DNA from: Paramacrobiotus metropolitanus
Taxonomy: Eukaryota; Tardigrada; Eutardigrada; Parachela; Macrobiotidae
DNA: 64,000 nt
Assembly: GCF_019649055.1 (NCBI RefSeq)
Contig: NW_026570245.1
Location: 124,001-188,000 of the forward strand
Direction of reading: 5' to 3'
Shown here in pieces: positions 21,926 to 30,621 of the stretch (its first letter is position 1; every line of letters begins with the position of its first letter). The notes beneath the pieces were generated by a model. That model saw only the letters and a list, made by a program, of their open reading frames with translations. It searched no databases and was not told the DNA's origin. Position numbers and translations under genes: made by a program.

Positions 21926-22485
21926 ATGAATAACTACGAAATACTGGACATTATTCAACACGACGCCTGTTTGGCTAAGCATTTTTAGGCGTGTATTCAC
22001 GGGACACACTGCCATCCGGCATTCAAACTAGGTTTCCTTGTGCACTCATTGTTAATTCGGACAAATATAACATGCCCGGAGAGCACTGGCTTGCCATATT
22101 CGCAAAAAACAGAAACAACGTTACATTTTTCGACTCTTTTGGAAAAACATCGCTCTTCTATGGCGTGGAAATCGACAAATTTTTGTCCGATAGCTTCCCT
22201 GAATGTAACGGCTATTACCGTGAGAATTATATACAACTTCAGGATCTTAACTCTAAAACTTGTGGTTTATTTTGTATTTATTTTCTATATCATTCTTGTC
22301 GTGGTCTTATGTTGCGTGCTATTACTGATAAACTTGAATATCCGAAAAATCTGAAGCGCAATGATGTTTTATTAAATAAGTTTGCACGACGATTTTTACA
22401 CATATGTAAACATCCGGAACGTTGCTTGAAACGTCATCCGAAAAAATTGCAATATTCGTTGCCGATGTACAAAGTAATAAAGTGA
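21926..22485 (+). CDS. Maverick adenain/Ulp1-like cysteine protease (frame-broken near N-terminus)
   Basis: Would process capsid proteins. The catalytic elements are visible in order: His in GEHWLAIF, Asp in TFFDSFGK, Gln in IQLQDL and nucleophile Cys in KTCGLFCIYF. The C-terminus is basic. The catalytic frame opens at 21991 without an ATG. A short ATG-initiated stretch from 21926 in another frame stops at a T-run near 21985, so a one-base indel probably separates start and catalytic domain. It lies 8 bp after the capsid stop, the usual capsid-protease pairing of Mavericks. Confidence 0.85.
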
Positions 22486-22561
22486 AAAACATATTTTCAT
22501 GCTGTTGTTGGAAATTTAACAAATATTAAGCAAAACATTAGACACAATAAGCATAATAAAG

Positions 22562-23602
22562 TTAGTATCGTCGCCATGATGTACTTGGTGTAGCGTTTAC
22601 GCTGCCGCGACCACTACGGGTTCCACTTCCCGAACCTTCAAATTCATCCCCATCAGCCGTTTCATACAGTCGACGCCGTTGCGCGTTAGAAATTAAACTT
22701 GCTGGAACGTTTGAGTATTTCATCGCATTTATTAACGTCATTAAACCAGTTGGTGTGTAAGTGCTGGTTGGATTTGTTGGCGCTGTCACCCAGCGCAGAA
22801 GATCAACGATATTGGTCCCCGGTAACGCCATGCCATCGTTAATTATATTCCAATTATCCGCAACACTCAAATTCGTGTGTTCCAAAAGATGATTTAAAAT
22901 CTTCTGAGCGTTACCTTGCTGCTTGCTTGGCAATAAATCTTTAATTTTGCTCGTAATGTGTTCGCTTGCGTCTGTGGTGTCGACAGGCTGCGGAATAGTT
23001 AATTTTCCAGGTGGCATTGCAGTAGCTTGGTATAACATATTTCCGTAGCGCGTAAAAGCATCATCGTGCACAGCTAGTTTTTCTTTTGCGGTTAAGTTAG
23101 GATTATGTAAAGCATTATTACCATCCGCATATGCATTATATAATGGTTGAGCGAACCGATCCGTATGCGCATGTGTTGAAGGAAAGTTGAAGAGGTTTGT
23201 TGCTTGGGCATCTCTGTGTTGTGCCAACTGGTCAGCGTTAAGTAGAAACATTTTACGTGCAGCCATATTAGTTTTAAATTTTCCCAAAACAAAACTTAAA
23301 ACAGGAGGTAAAATCAGAGATAATAACGCGGCACCTTTTGCTAGAAGGAAATTTCTTTTCTTGCGACGAGAAACGTTGCGCTTTGATAATAATTTCACAT
23401 ACGGCAGCACACGTTTAAGCCGTGCAGCTTTGCTTGTTTCAGTGACAGGAACTACTCCTTCAACAATTTGTAACGCACACTCAGAAATAGCATCAATGAG
23501 AGTATCTTCAGAGTTTTTGATGATTGCTTTGATCAGCTTTGGTTTGCCTTTTGCAATAGATGATAGTAAGTCCAGATTAGAAACGGTATGACTGCGCTCC
23601 AT
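22562..23602 (-). CDS. Maverick conserved ORF, 346 aa, with hydrophobic segment
   Basis: Intact, ATG at 23602. The N-terminal ~110 residues carry a pattern seen again and again in Mavericks: a KPKLIKAIIK helix, ISECALQIVEG, a basic KRNVSRRKKRN stretch, and a hydrophobic segment near residues 90-108 (ALLSLILPPVLSFVLG). The remainder is Asn/Thr/Pro-rich and ends in a Gly/Ser/Arg tail (GSGSGTRSGRGS). It is convergent with the protease gene, with 76 bp between stops, and begins immediately before the ATPase stop. The biochemical role is unknown; the hydrophobic segment could insert in a membrane. The family is remembered, not searched. Confidence 0.7.
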   Translation of the reverse strand: MERSHTVSNLDLLSSIAKGKPKLIKAIIKNSEDTLIDAISECALQIVEGVVPVTETSKAARLKRVLPYVKLLSKRNVSRRKKRNFLLAKGAALLSLILPPVLSFVLGKFKTNMAARKMFLLNADQLAQHRDAQATNLFNFPSTHAHTDRFAQPLYNAYADGNNALHNPNLTAKEKLAVHDDAFTRYGNMLYQATAMPPGKLTIPQPVDTTDASEHITSKIKDLLPSKQQGNAQKILNHLLEHTNLSVADNWNIINDGMALPGTNIVDLLRWVTAPTNPTSTYTPTGLMTLINAMKYSNVPASLISNAQRRRLYETADGDEFEGSGSGTRSGRGSVNATPSTSWRRY

Positions 23603-24261
23603 TATGAGGGAATGTAAATTTCCGGTAATTTTTCTTCGTTTTCCCCAAAAATGGCGGTACGCAGCCGATATTTATCAGGCGTTGTGTGCTGTAAGTCAAT
23701 TACAATGTAGCCGTACGGTCTATCTAAACATCCGGCAAGTGCTGCTTCAAAATACTGTTGCTTTTGAGGGAATAACTGTCTTCCCAAAATTTGAAGTTGT
23801 TGTCTATCTTGCGGATTTTTAAAACAGATAATGATTTTGGCGTTCAGTCTGATGTCACGAGCATAAGCATTCTTGAAGAAAAGGTTTTGAGTCAGAAAAA
23901 TGACAGTGGTATTAGAATGACGTCCACCATTGCAAAATAATTGGGCTACGTGTTTACTTGTCTTCTCTTCAAGATGTAGGTCATCAATAATGCATACATT
24001 AACGAAATTTTTATCAAAATATCTTGGTTCAGAAATTTCGTCCGGTAATCCTTCGATGAAAATAATAGGTACGCCTTCTCTAAGTAAATCGTCGTACAAT
24101 GTCTGGTACTGCTTGTAGAACCAATAAACCCGATCAACTTTTGCTGAGAATTTATTATAACGTAACAAATTAGCCACGAACGTTGATTTGCCGCAGCCAG
24201 AATTACCAGAAATAAGCATCGAAGTCGGATGTAAAAATTCGTTATGTAGAAGGATCTCCAT
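23602..24261 (-). CDS. Maverick genome-packaging ATPase (FtsK/HerA type)
   Basis: Would pump element DNA into capsids. Intact, 219 aa from ATG 24261; the frame is open a little further but begins with TTG. Walker A is GNSGCGKST near residue 18, Walker B is VCIIDDL around residue 93, and a sensor-like FLTQNLF follows. Its end touches the start of the 346-aa ORF downstream (position 23602), and its N-terminus overlaps the end of the membrane ORF at 24242-24511 by about 20 bp, so the minus-strand genes are tightly packed. Length is typical for the family. Confidence 0.88.
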   Translation of the reverse strand: MEILLHNEFLHPTSMLISGNSGCGKSTFVANLLRYNKFSAKVDRVYWFYKQYQTLYDDLLREGVPIIFIEGLPDEISEPRYFDKNFVNVCIIDDLHLEEKTSKHVAQLFCNGGRHSNTTVIFLTQNLFFKNAYARDIRLNAKIIICFKNPQDRQQLQILGRQLFPQKQQYFEAALAGCLDRPYGYIVIDLQHTTPDKYRLRTAIFGENEEKLPEIYIPS

Positions 24262-24511
24262 TGCTGAGATTGTTGCTGCCAAATCCTAATAACTGACGTG
24301 TACCGTCAAATAAAAAAGTAACAAGCGGCATAACAACTGATTTTAAAGGAATGCGGTTAGTAACTTTTAGTGCGATAACAGTAATAATGCGCATTGTTTG
24401 AGAAAACAGAAAAGGCACAACGTAAAAGAGCATCCAGAACAGAATCCCATGTGGCTTTGGCTGCCCATTAGGATCGTCCGGCACGTAAACAGGTGGCAAC
24501 GGTGTATCCAT
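24242..24511 (-). CDS. Maverick small membrane protein, 89 aa
   Basis: Intact, ATG at 24509-24511. A Pro-rich N-terminus (PLPPVYVPDDP) precedes two hydrophobic segments, about residues 24-40 (ILFWMLFYVVPFLF) and 56-68 (VVMPLVTFLF), with basic residues between them. It overlaps the ATPase start. It may be a virion membrane or lysis-type protein, but I recognise no family. Confidence 0.5.
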   Translation of the reverse strand: MDTPLPPVYVPDDPNGQPKPHGILFWMLFYVVPFLFSQTMRIITVIALKVTNRIPLKSVVMPLVTFLFDGTRQLLGFGSNNLSNGDPST

Positions 24512-24583
24512 TGTGGCAAAAAAATTCTACGAAAAAATTGATCCTTTTGTACGATTCAAAATGACAAATGAAGGATGAAATAT

Positions 24584-25333
24584 TTACCAGCAGTGGCAAC
24601 AGTCGTTGTTGTTGATATAGTGACAGTGGTTGTTCAGGATGCCGTAATCACCCCAAGCTGGGTCCATTGGTGGCCACACCCGGTTCGAATTGGTTGGCTC
24701 TTCCTCTTCGTACTCCGGGTCCTGCGTTGGAAAGCCGTAGATAGGATTTAGACGAATCATTGCTTCGTGTACCTGGCACACGTTGTAATAGAAATCGATG
24801 TTCTGGTACGACTGCAGCTGTTCATCATCCGTGCCACATGATGCGTAGATCTTCAGTCCAGTCTTGTCCGGCATTTCCGCTGTAATGCTGATATACACGC
24901 GGACATGCTGCAGCCTCCGTTCTTCAACTTCACCTTCCCACTTACGCAGTTTCCACTTCAGATAGTTACGCATCCGGCCGTGGGCTAAGTCGCGGACAAT
25001 GTACTTCCAGGACGCCAGAGCCACCTTGTTGAACGTACGGTCAGGAAATCGCTGCTGAATCTCGGCAAGCTGTTCCACTGGCTTGACAAATTTAAAAACC
25101 AATTCGGCGAGGCGTTGCATTTCTGAAACACGCTCAAACTGCACTCTAACTGCCATGTTCAAAAACGGATAATCTTCAGCTGCAAGTGCAAAACGATTCT
25201 TCAATGCAGTATAAATTTCACGGATGTAGGTGTCCTCAGTTGCCGTTGCTGGCATAAAATACGTAATTCCATCAGGAAACCCCATGACATGACCCGTTGG
25301 ATAAAGAGCACCAACAACGCCACTGAACGCCAT
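24584..25333 (-). CDS. Maverick hypothetical protein, 249 aa
   Basis: Intact, ATG at 25333. Largely helical and charged through residue 130 (NKVALASWKYIVRDLAHGR), then a beta-rich stretch. The end is acidic then Asn/His/Cys-rich (EYEEEEP, NNHCHYINNNDCCHCW). The terminal Cys/His cluster could bind metal. It is the first gene of the minus-strand set on this side, facing the cargo gene at 26456. No family recognised. Confidence 0.5.
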   Translation of the reverse strand: MAFSGVVGALYPTGHVMGFPDGITYFMPATATEDTYIREIYTALKNRFALAAEDYPFLNMAVRVQFERVSEMQRLAELVFKFVKPVEQLAEIQQRFPDRTFNKVALASWKYIVRDLAHGRMRNYLKWKLRKWEGEVEERRLQHVRVYISITAEMPDKTGLKIYASCGTDDEQLQSYQNIDFYYNVCQVHEAMIRLNPIYGFPTQDPEYEEEEPTNSNRVWPPMDPAWGDYGILNNHCHYINNNDCCHCW

Positions 25334-25789
25334 TTTGGAGTGAAATATTCAAAAATTAAACTGAAGAAAAAGTTCAAATGATTGTTGAAAAAGAATGAAA
25401 TGAAAAGCCGGTTATGCGGCAGAATCTAACGCGAACTTGTTTACATAGTGCAGCCAATGGCTTGCACAGCCTACTGGCTACTGGTCATTTGTTAGAATAA
25501 TATAGATCGGTATACCCGCCTCTTGATCTGCTCGGATAAGAGCAGCGACAATAAGTGGGGTGGGATCAGGCAAAAGCAACTGCTTCGCACCTTTCAGATA
25601 GAAAAGTTTTCGAAACATCATTTTAGTCTATCGATGCGCGAGACGGATTAAATTTGGATGGATTGCTTCCGCCGATGCACTGGTCGTCGCTGATTATTCA
25701 CTAGCCGTTATGTTTACAGCCGTGCGTTCCGTGACCTGTCCATTCCTATGTACAGTTCGCCGAATGCATGGTTATAGATGCGATATGTT
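25334..25789. other. Divergent intergenic region in the Maverick
   Basis: Between the minus-strand 249-aa ORF and the plus-strand cargo gene. I see no coding exon; presumably it holds promoters for both sides. Confidence 0.4.
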
Positions 25790-26075
25790 TATGGCAAAAT
25801 TGTTTAGGATATTCTACTTGTGGATGGCACCATTATTGTTAACTATTGTTTTTTCATTCGTTTACAGAGATGCATTACACGGTAAATGCGTCTGCATATG
25901 GCGTGGAAGGCATCTCTATAATGGAATGGTCCGATTTTTTATTTTATGGCAGAAGTGTTTAGGATAACCGGACTTCCGAGGCGGCATCTGTGTTCCTTTT
26001 TATTTTATAGAGGTGCATACCATGGCAAATACAAGTGTATATGCCGTGATAGGCACCTTTATAATTGAAAGGACA
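25790..26075. repeat. Two-copy ~141-bp tandem repeat carrying a covarying hairpin
   Basis: Two units begin TTTATGGCAAAATTGTTTAG (25790) and TTTTATGGCAGAAGTGTTTAG-like (25941). Each ends in a 52-nt hairpin, at about 25867-25918 and 26008-26059. The 8-bp outer stem reads AGAGATGC/GCATCTCT in one copy and AGAGGTGC/GCACCTTT in the other. An inner stem shows a second compensatory change (G-C to A-T). Pairing is preserved while sequence differs, pointing to selection on structure or to a structured mobile repeat. Confidence 0.65.
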
Positions 26076-26210
26076 CTTCGCAGGAAAACTGATCATGATC
26101 GTATGGCTGTTGCATGCACAAATTTCGAAAGTCGCCACCACTGTGGACTATGATAGTGCAACGACTGTTGCATGAAATATATCAATATGAATGATTTATG
26201 CGATTTATGT

Positions 26211-26271
26211 TTTGACGCCATTTTTGACGCCATGATATTGACTTGAATTAACATTACCATTTTGACGCTAA
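26211..26271. promoter_or_regulatory. TTTGACGCCAT motif cluster upstream of cargo gene
   Basis: TTTGACGCCAT at 26211 and 26223 (12 bp apart) and a diverged third copy, TTTGACGCTAA, at 26261, some 185-245 bp upstream of the LRR-type gene's ATG. Confidence 0.6.
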
Positions 26272-26455
26272 ACGAAGTCTGTGTGCATTGGCCTACCACT
26301 AGGCAGCAGTACGATGTGCGAAATGCATTTCCGGCAGCGCCGATACCATACAGCACATGCAATGACTGTTCGGACTAGCGTTTTGTACTGACAGTGTGTG
26401 GTGACTAGTGGTGATTTTTTTCAGTTCTTTTGTTATCTTCTGATTTCTACCGAAA

Positions 26456-27118
26456 ATGGCGTTTGTTTCTGTCTTGTTCGTCTTGCTGTGCTTGTGCAGT
26501 GGTGTGGAGTGCGGAAAATGGATCCAGTGTTACGGGAAATGTCTGTGCAGTTATGATACTGGTATTGTGAACTGTACAGGTAGAGAACTGTCAGCGATCC
26601 CTTATCCCACCGAGCCGAAAACCTGGATTCGTCATATTGCCTTCAGCGGAAATTCCGTTCGTGTCATCCCTTACTATGGTCTGTCCGTTTACTTTCCTGG
26701 TCTGATGTCTGTTGATTTGTCTGGAAATCCTATCGATGAGTGCGTTACTCCGCCACCGTTTGTGAAATTTCGTGTCATCTCTGTTTGTGGAACTGGCACA
26801 TCGGCTAGCACTGGTTCTCCGACGATTCCAGCCACTACACATGCTCCTTACATCACCACCGACACTGCTGGATCAACTGCAAATGTCATGCCATCAGAGA
26901 CGAGCACTAGTGTGGATGAAGACGCGGAGATGAGTACCACTAACATTTTGTATTTCTGCGTTGGTGCGGTTGCTTGTGTTGGAACTTTCGTTGCGTGTGC
27001 CTGTTTTGTGGTGAAAAAGTGTGCCAAGAAACAGAACGGCCCCGCTCTGGAGCGACTTGCTGAACCCGATGATGCGATACAGATGCACGTCCGTAATGAG
27101 AACATTTACGAATTGTAG
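26456..27118 (+). CDS. LRR-type single-pass membrane glycoprotein carried by the Maverick
   Basis: Intact single exon, 220 aa. It has a cleavable signal peptide (residues ~1-19), then an LRR N-cap-like Cys cluster (CYGKCLCSYDTGIVNC). One or two leucine-rich repeats follow (LSAIPYPTEP, LMSVDLSGNPID) with a closing Cys region. A Ser/Thr-rich mucin-like stalk (~115-160) leads to a transmembrane helix (~164-187) and a short basic/acidic cytoplasmic tail ending NIYEL, a possible YxxL sorting signal. It lies between the two inverted repeats, and a motif cluster shared with other element genes sits upstream, so it is cargo rather than host flank. Host-derived adhesion or receptor decoy, or an envelope-like surface protein, are both possible. 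No homologue identified here. Confidence 0.75.
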   Translation: MAFVSVLFVLLCLCSGVECGKWIQCYGKCLCSYDTGIVNCTGRELSAIPYPTEPKTWIRHIAFSGNSVRVIPYYGLSVYFPGLMSVDLSGNPIDECVTPPPFVKFRVISVCGTGTSASTGSPTIPATTHAPYITTDTAGSTANVMPSETSTSVDEDAEMSTTNILYFCVGAVACVGTFVACACFVVKKCAKKQNGPALERLAEPDDAIQMHVRNENIYEL

Positions 27119-27334
27119 ATGTTTTTTACAAAAAGATTTATGTACAGATTTTTACTTTTATGAATCTCAACTGTTGACCAAATTACAGTCAGTATTCTGT
27201 TTTACACCGCTAGCCATACGAAGTTGTGATTTTTTGTTAGTTTTTTTATAGTTTTTACTCTTCTTTGATCTTGATGGTTGTGAGAAAGATAATTACGCTC
27301 TTCTCCGATTTTGTGTTATGACATTTGAAATGAT
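27119..27334. other. Short gap between cargo gene and right terminal repeat
   Basis: No gene seen; likely the 3' UTR of the LRR-type gene. Confidence 0.4.
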
Positions 27335-27576
27335 CTTCTCTCTGTTCTGTGTCTCTTGCCGGTCAGTGTGCTCGTAAAGTACGGAATGTACGGTAATAAA
27401 ATGTGGAATGTGTTTGCACAGGTGTGTGTACATAGTGTTTTTTACTTCTCCCTGATTCCCTATCAAAAGTTTGTTTACATAAGAACATTTAACGACTTTG
27501 AACTTCTCCCTGATTCCCTATCGAAAGAGGTTTTTACGATTTGTTTACTTACGGCATAGAGGCTTTTGTATCTACT
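27335..27576 (-). repeat. Maverick right terminal inverted repeat
   Basis: Reverse complement of 8154-8396. It ends GTATCTACT at 27576, immediately followed by glycosyltransferase coding sequence. Confidence 0.95.
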
Positions 27577-28097
27577 TGGTCTCCTTGAAGCGACCTTTTG
27601 TCTGGGCATTGCGACCGCTTCAACAGGTGCACCTTCCAGAGAACTTTAAGCGGTCGACCGAAGAGAATTTTTCTATGGATTCTGATTATTTGGTTATTCC
27701 GTGGGCACCACAGAAAGCCTTGTTGTCGCACCCAGCCAACGCTGTGTTCGTTAGTCATTGCGGCTGGAATAGCACGGTGGAAGCGGTGTGCTACGGTGTA
27801 CCCATCGTTGCCTGGCCAATGTTCGGTGATCAACACTTCAATGCGGCCCTGCTGGAACGGCTGGGAACCTCGGTGACCATTCCCGGAACGGGTATGCGCG
27901 ATGTCCGATTGGTTCCGGCGGGAGAAATTGCCGGCGCTGTGGAACGAGTGGGAGAGTTTAACGGGACCGTAAAGAGTGGCCCGCAGTTTAGGGAGAATTC
28001 GATGAAACTGGCAGGGAAAGCAGCTGAGGTCATTTCGCCGACTGGCTCGTCAATTCAAAATTTGATGAGTATTTTAAATAGTCTTTCAACCGCTTGA
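27577..28097 (+). pseudogene. 5'-truncated plant-type UDP-glycosyltransferase
   Basis: Begins at the last base of the Maverick with the codons for LVSLKRPFVWALRP, homologous to residues ~290 onward of the intact copies here, and runs to a normal stop at 28097. The sugar-donor (PSPG) box is complete (WAPQK..., HCGWNSTVEA, WPMFGDQ). The N-terminal acceptor domain with its catalytic His is missing and is not found to the left of the Maverick. It cannot be a functional enzyme as it stands. Closest in wording to the 29248 gene (WALRP). Confidence 0.9.
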
Positions 28098-29247
28098 TGT
28101 TCAATCTTCTTATTTAAAAAATTATTGATGCCTGTATTTTGGTATTGCATGTTTTGTAATTACTTACCGAGTTTGTCTACGAATTGCCACTTTTTTGGTC
28201 AAGCATACATGTTCAAAAAACATGTTTGCTTGCCTTGGGATATAAAAAAGTATTCGATAGAAATAGCGTTATTCACGGCTGCTGTTACATTAGCGGCAAT
28301 GGCTTGTGTAGAAAACAGTAAATGCTACTTTATTAATTAATTTAAGACTGATCTTTTAAATATTTTTTATTTTGTTATCAGCTCTCCATGTAAATTAATT
28401 ACGCGTGCCGCGAAAAATTAGACAATTTTACATGTAATAACAAGTCTCCATTTTTGGGTATGTACTATGTACCAATTATTTTTTTAGTCATATCAGCTGT
28501 AGCGATGGACATGGTCTAACCACTTAGTTAAATCTACCATGATTTGCAATGGATTACTCTAGTGTTTCGTTTGATATACAGTACTTGGGTAGCTTGTAAA
28601 TTCTGGCCTTTATTTATGATAATTATAATTTCGTTATACTACTCAAGTCTGCGGAATGCGAGTCAGTTGTATGCATTAAGTAATATACCTTATATGTCCT
28701 AAGAATTTAATTGAAGTATTTTATCGTTTTATCGCTTACGTTTACTGCTTGCCGAGGGTCGCCGGTACAATCATACAATGTACCGTACGAGTACTAACTG
28801 TAATCGCTTTCGTTATCAGGATTATCCCTTTTCGCGCTTTGGGGACAGAAAAGATTTAGAGTACCTTTGTCTGTGTTCAGTATCTAATCACAAGGATAAT
28901 GAAGCAGTGCAATTTATGTACAGCGAATGAGTATCTGTACTTCATTGTATATGCAATTAAGTATATGCAATTAAGTATATGAAGTATATGCAATTAAGAT
29001 CAGTATTGCGGCTAGTAGTACGGTTAATGTAACAAGTGCCCATGAAATCCTTATCTAAAACAACCCATGAAGAAATCTCGAACTAGAATTACTTTCATGC
29101 GGCAAGCATATTAATAACGAGAATCCAGTCAAATTTTGCAGTTTACGTGCGCTATTAATTTTTTCCGTTGCGATACCGGTTTGCCTTGATCTCGAAACCC
29201 GCAATCCAACCGTTTTTACTTAGCGTAAGCGCCCGCATACTCCAATC
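28098..29247. other. Intergenic between UGT copies
   Basis: AT-rich, no gene recognised. A small repeat of TATATGCAATTAAG occurs near 28950-28998. Presumably the promoter of the next UGT lies at the right end. Confidence 0.4.
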
Positions 29248-30621
29248 ATGTCGACCAGAAAGCATGTTATTGTAACATCATACCCGGCATTTGGCCACTA
29301 CATCCCCATGTTGGAAGTGGCGCAACGCATTGTTCCCTACCACGATGTGACAATGATCGTTTCGAACACCATGGAAAAGGCCATCAGACAACGCCACCTG
29401 TTACCACCGGCGCCCATCCGTTTTTACCCGCTGGATGATCAGTTTAGCTTAGATTTTGAAGATACCCTGCCGGATTTTAAAATCATGTTCGCTGTCATGA
29501 ACGAACAAGCTCCACCTTATGCTAAATTCATCTCAATCTTAAACGGTAAAGATGCACCATTACCGCACGTTGACGCACTGTTCTGTGACGTCTTCCACTT
29601 TGCTCCGTGCCAACCGTGTTACGACAAAAATATCCCCGTCTACATTGTTAGCAACATGCCGGTTTTCTGGGCGAACGGTGTGTTCAGTATTACCGAAGGG
29701 ACACCCGCGGTTCCGGATGACGCTATGTTAGCCAGCGCGCCTGAGTACAATAGCGAAAAAAAGTCTCCACAATTCATTCTTCCGGAAAGTTGGAAGCAGT
29801 TTTGCTTGCACTTGCAAAACGCGGTCCAAAACTGCAAAGCAGTTTTATTGAATTCATTTGAGGCACTCGAACCAACCGGCTTGCAAGAACTCCAGCAAAT
29901 TCCTTTCGCAAAAGATAAAGTGTTTAAGTTCATCGGACCATTGATGCCAACTGAAGAGAAGCGAGACAAGAAGGTACAAACGGACGCTTCGCTGTCGACA
30001 AAGGTCATCCAGTGGCTCGATGGACAAAAAGAGCGGAGTGTGGTGTATTGCTCGTTTGGTTCCGTGGCGATGCTCTCAAAAGAGCAACTGGTTGAAATTG
30101 GCCATGCGTTGGTTTCTCTGAAGCAACCCTTTATCTGGGCACTTCGTCCCAGTCAGCAGGATCATTTACCTGACATCGTTCAGCGGTTAACCGGCGAAGA
30201 TTTCTCGATGGAGTTGAGTTACCTGATCGTCCCTTGGGTGCAACAAAAAGCCGTCCTAGCGCATAAGGCAACCGGTGTATTCATCAGCCATTGCGGGTGG
30301 AATAGTACGCTAGAATCGGCGTCCTATGGAGTGCCAATTGTAGCATGGCCGTTTTTTGGCGACCAGCCGCTGAATGCGGCATTCGTGGAACAACGGGGAA
30401 TAGGACGAATCATGCCGGGAACCGGTACATGGATACCCACGCTGGTGCCAACGCAACAGATTGTCGCCACAGTGAAAGAAGTGGGTGGATTTGTGGATGG
30501 TGAAAAAGGTCGGTCGCCGTTTGGAAAAAATATTGGGATAATTTCGGATAAGGCAAAGGAAGTCGTTTCAAGTGACGGATCATCGACGCAAAATATGCGG
30601 GATATCGTGAAGAGCTTATAA
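29248..30621 (+). CDS. Plant-type UDP-glycosyltransferase (copy 1, 457 aa)
   Basis: Predicted to move a sugar, probably glucose, from UDP-sugar to a small lipophilic acceptor. Intronless GT-B fold. The catalytic-type His is H17 in PAFGHYIP, and an FCD block near residue 112 could supply the partner Asp. A second domain carries the PSPG box with HCGWNSTLE near residue 347 and ends WPFFGDQ; the final Gln favours UDP-glucose. The usual WAPQ that opens the box is WVQQ here. No signal peptide or transmembrane tail is seen, unlike animal UGTs of the ER, so the enzyme is likely cytosolic. It is the most diverged of the intact copies. Confidence 0.93.
   Translation: MSTRKHVIVTSYPAFGHYIPMLEVAQRIVPYHDVTMIVSNTMEKAIRQRHLLPPAPIRFYPLDDQFSLDFEDTLPDFKIMFAVMNEQAPPYAKFISILNGKDAPLPHVDALFCDVFHFAPCQPCYDKNIPVYIVSNMPVFWANGVFSITEGTPAVPDDAMLASAPEYNSEKKSPQFILPESWKQFCLHLQNAVQNCKAVLLNSFEALEPTGLQELQQIPFAKDKVFKFIGPLMPTEEKRDKKVQTDASLSTKVIQWLDGQKERSVVYCSFGSVAMLSKEQLVEIGHALVSLKQPFIWALRPSQQDHLPDIVQRLTGEDFSMELSYLIVPWVQQKAVLAHKATGVFISHCGWNSTLESASYGVPIVAWPFFGDQPLNAAFVEQRGIGRIMPGTGTWIPTLVPTQQIVATVKEVGGFVDGEKGRSPFGKNIGIISDKAKEVVSSDGSSTQNMRDIVKSL

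Larger units (their letters stand above)
8154..27576 (+). mobile_element. Maverick/Polinton, ~19.4 kb with both terminal inverted repeats
   Basis: Bounded by inverted repeats of ~242 bp that begin AGTAGATACAAAAG on the left and end with its complement on the right. Between them lie the hallmark genes of Maverick/Polinton elements: protein-primed DNA polymerase B, retroviral-type integrase with chromo-like tail, double-jelly-roll-type capsid protein, Ulp1/adenain-like cysteine protease and an FtsK/HerA-like ATPase. The size matches the family's usual 15-20 kb. The 6-bp flanks (AGTTGC left, TGGTCT right) do not match, so the expected target duplication is absent. Several ORFs carry one-base frame breaks, which suggests a non-autonomous or decaying copy. 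Confidence 0.95.
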
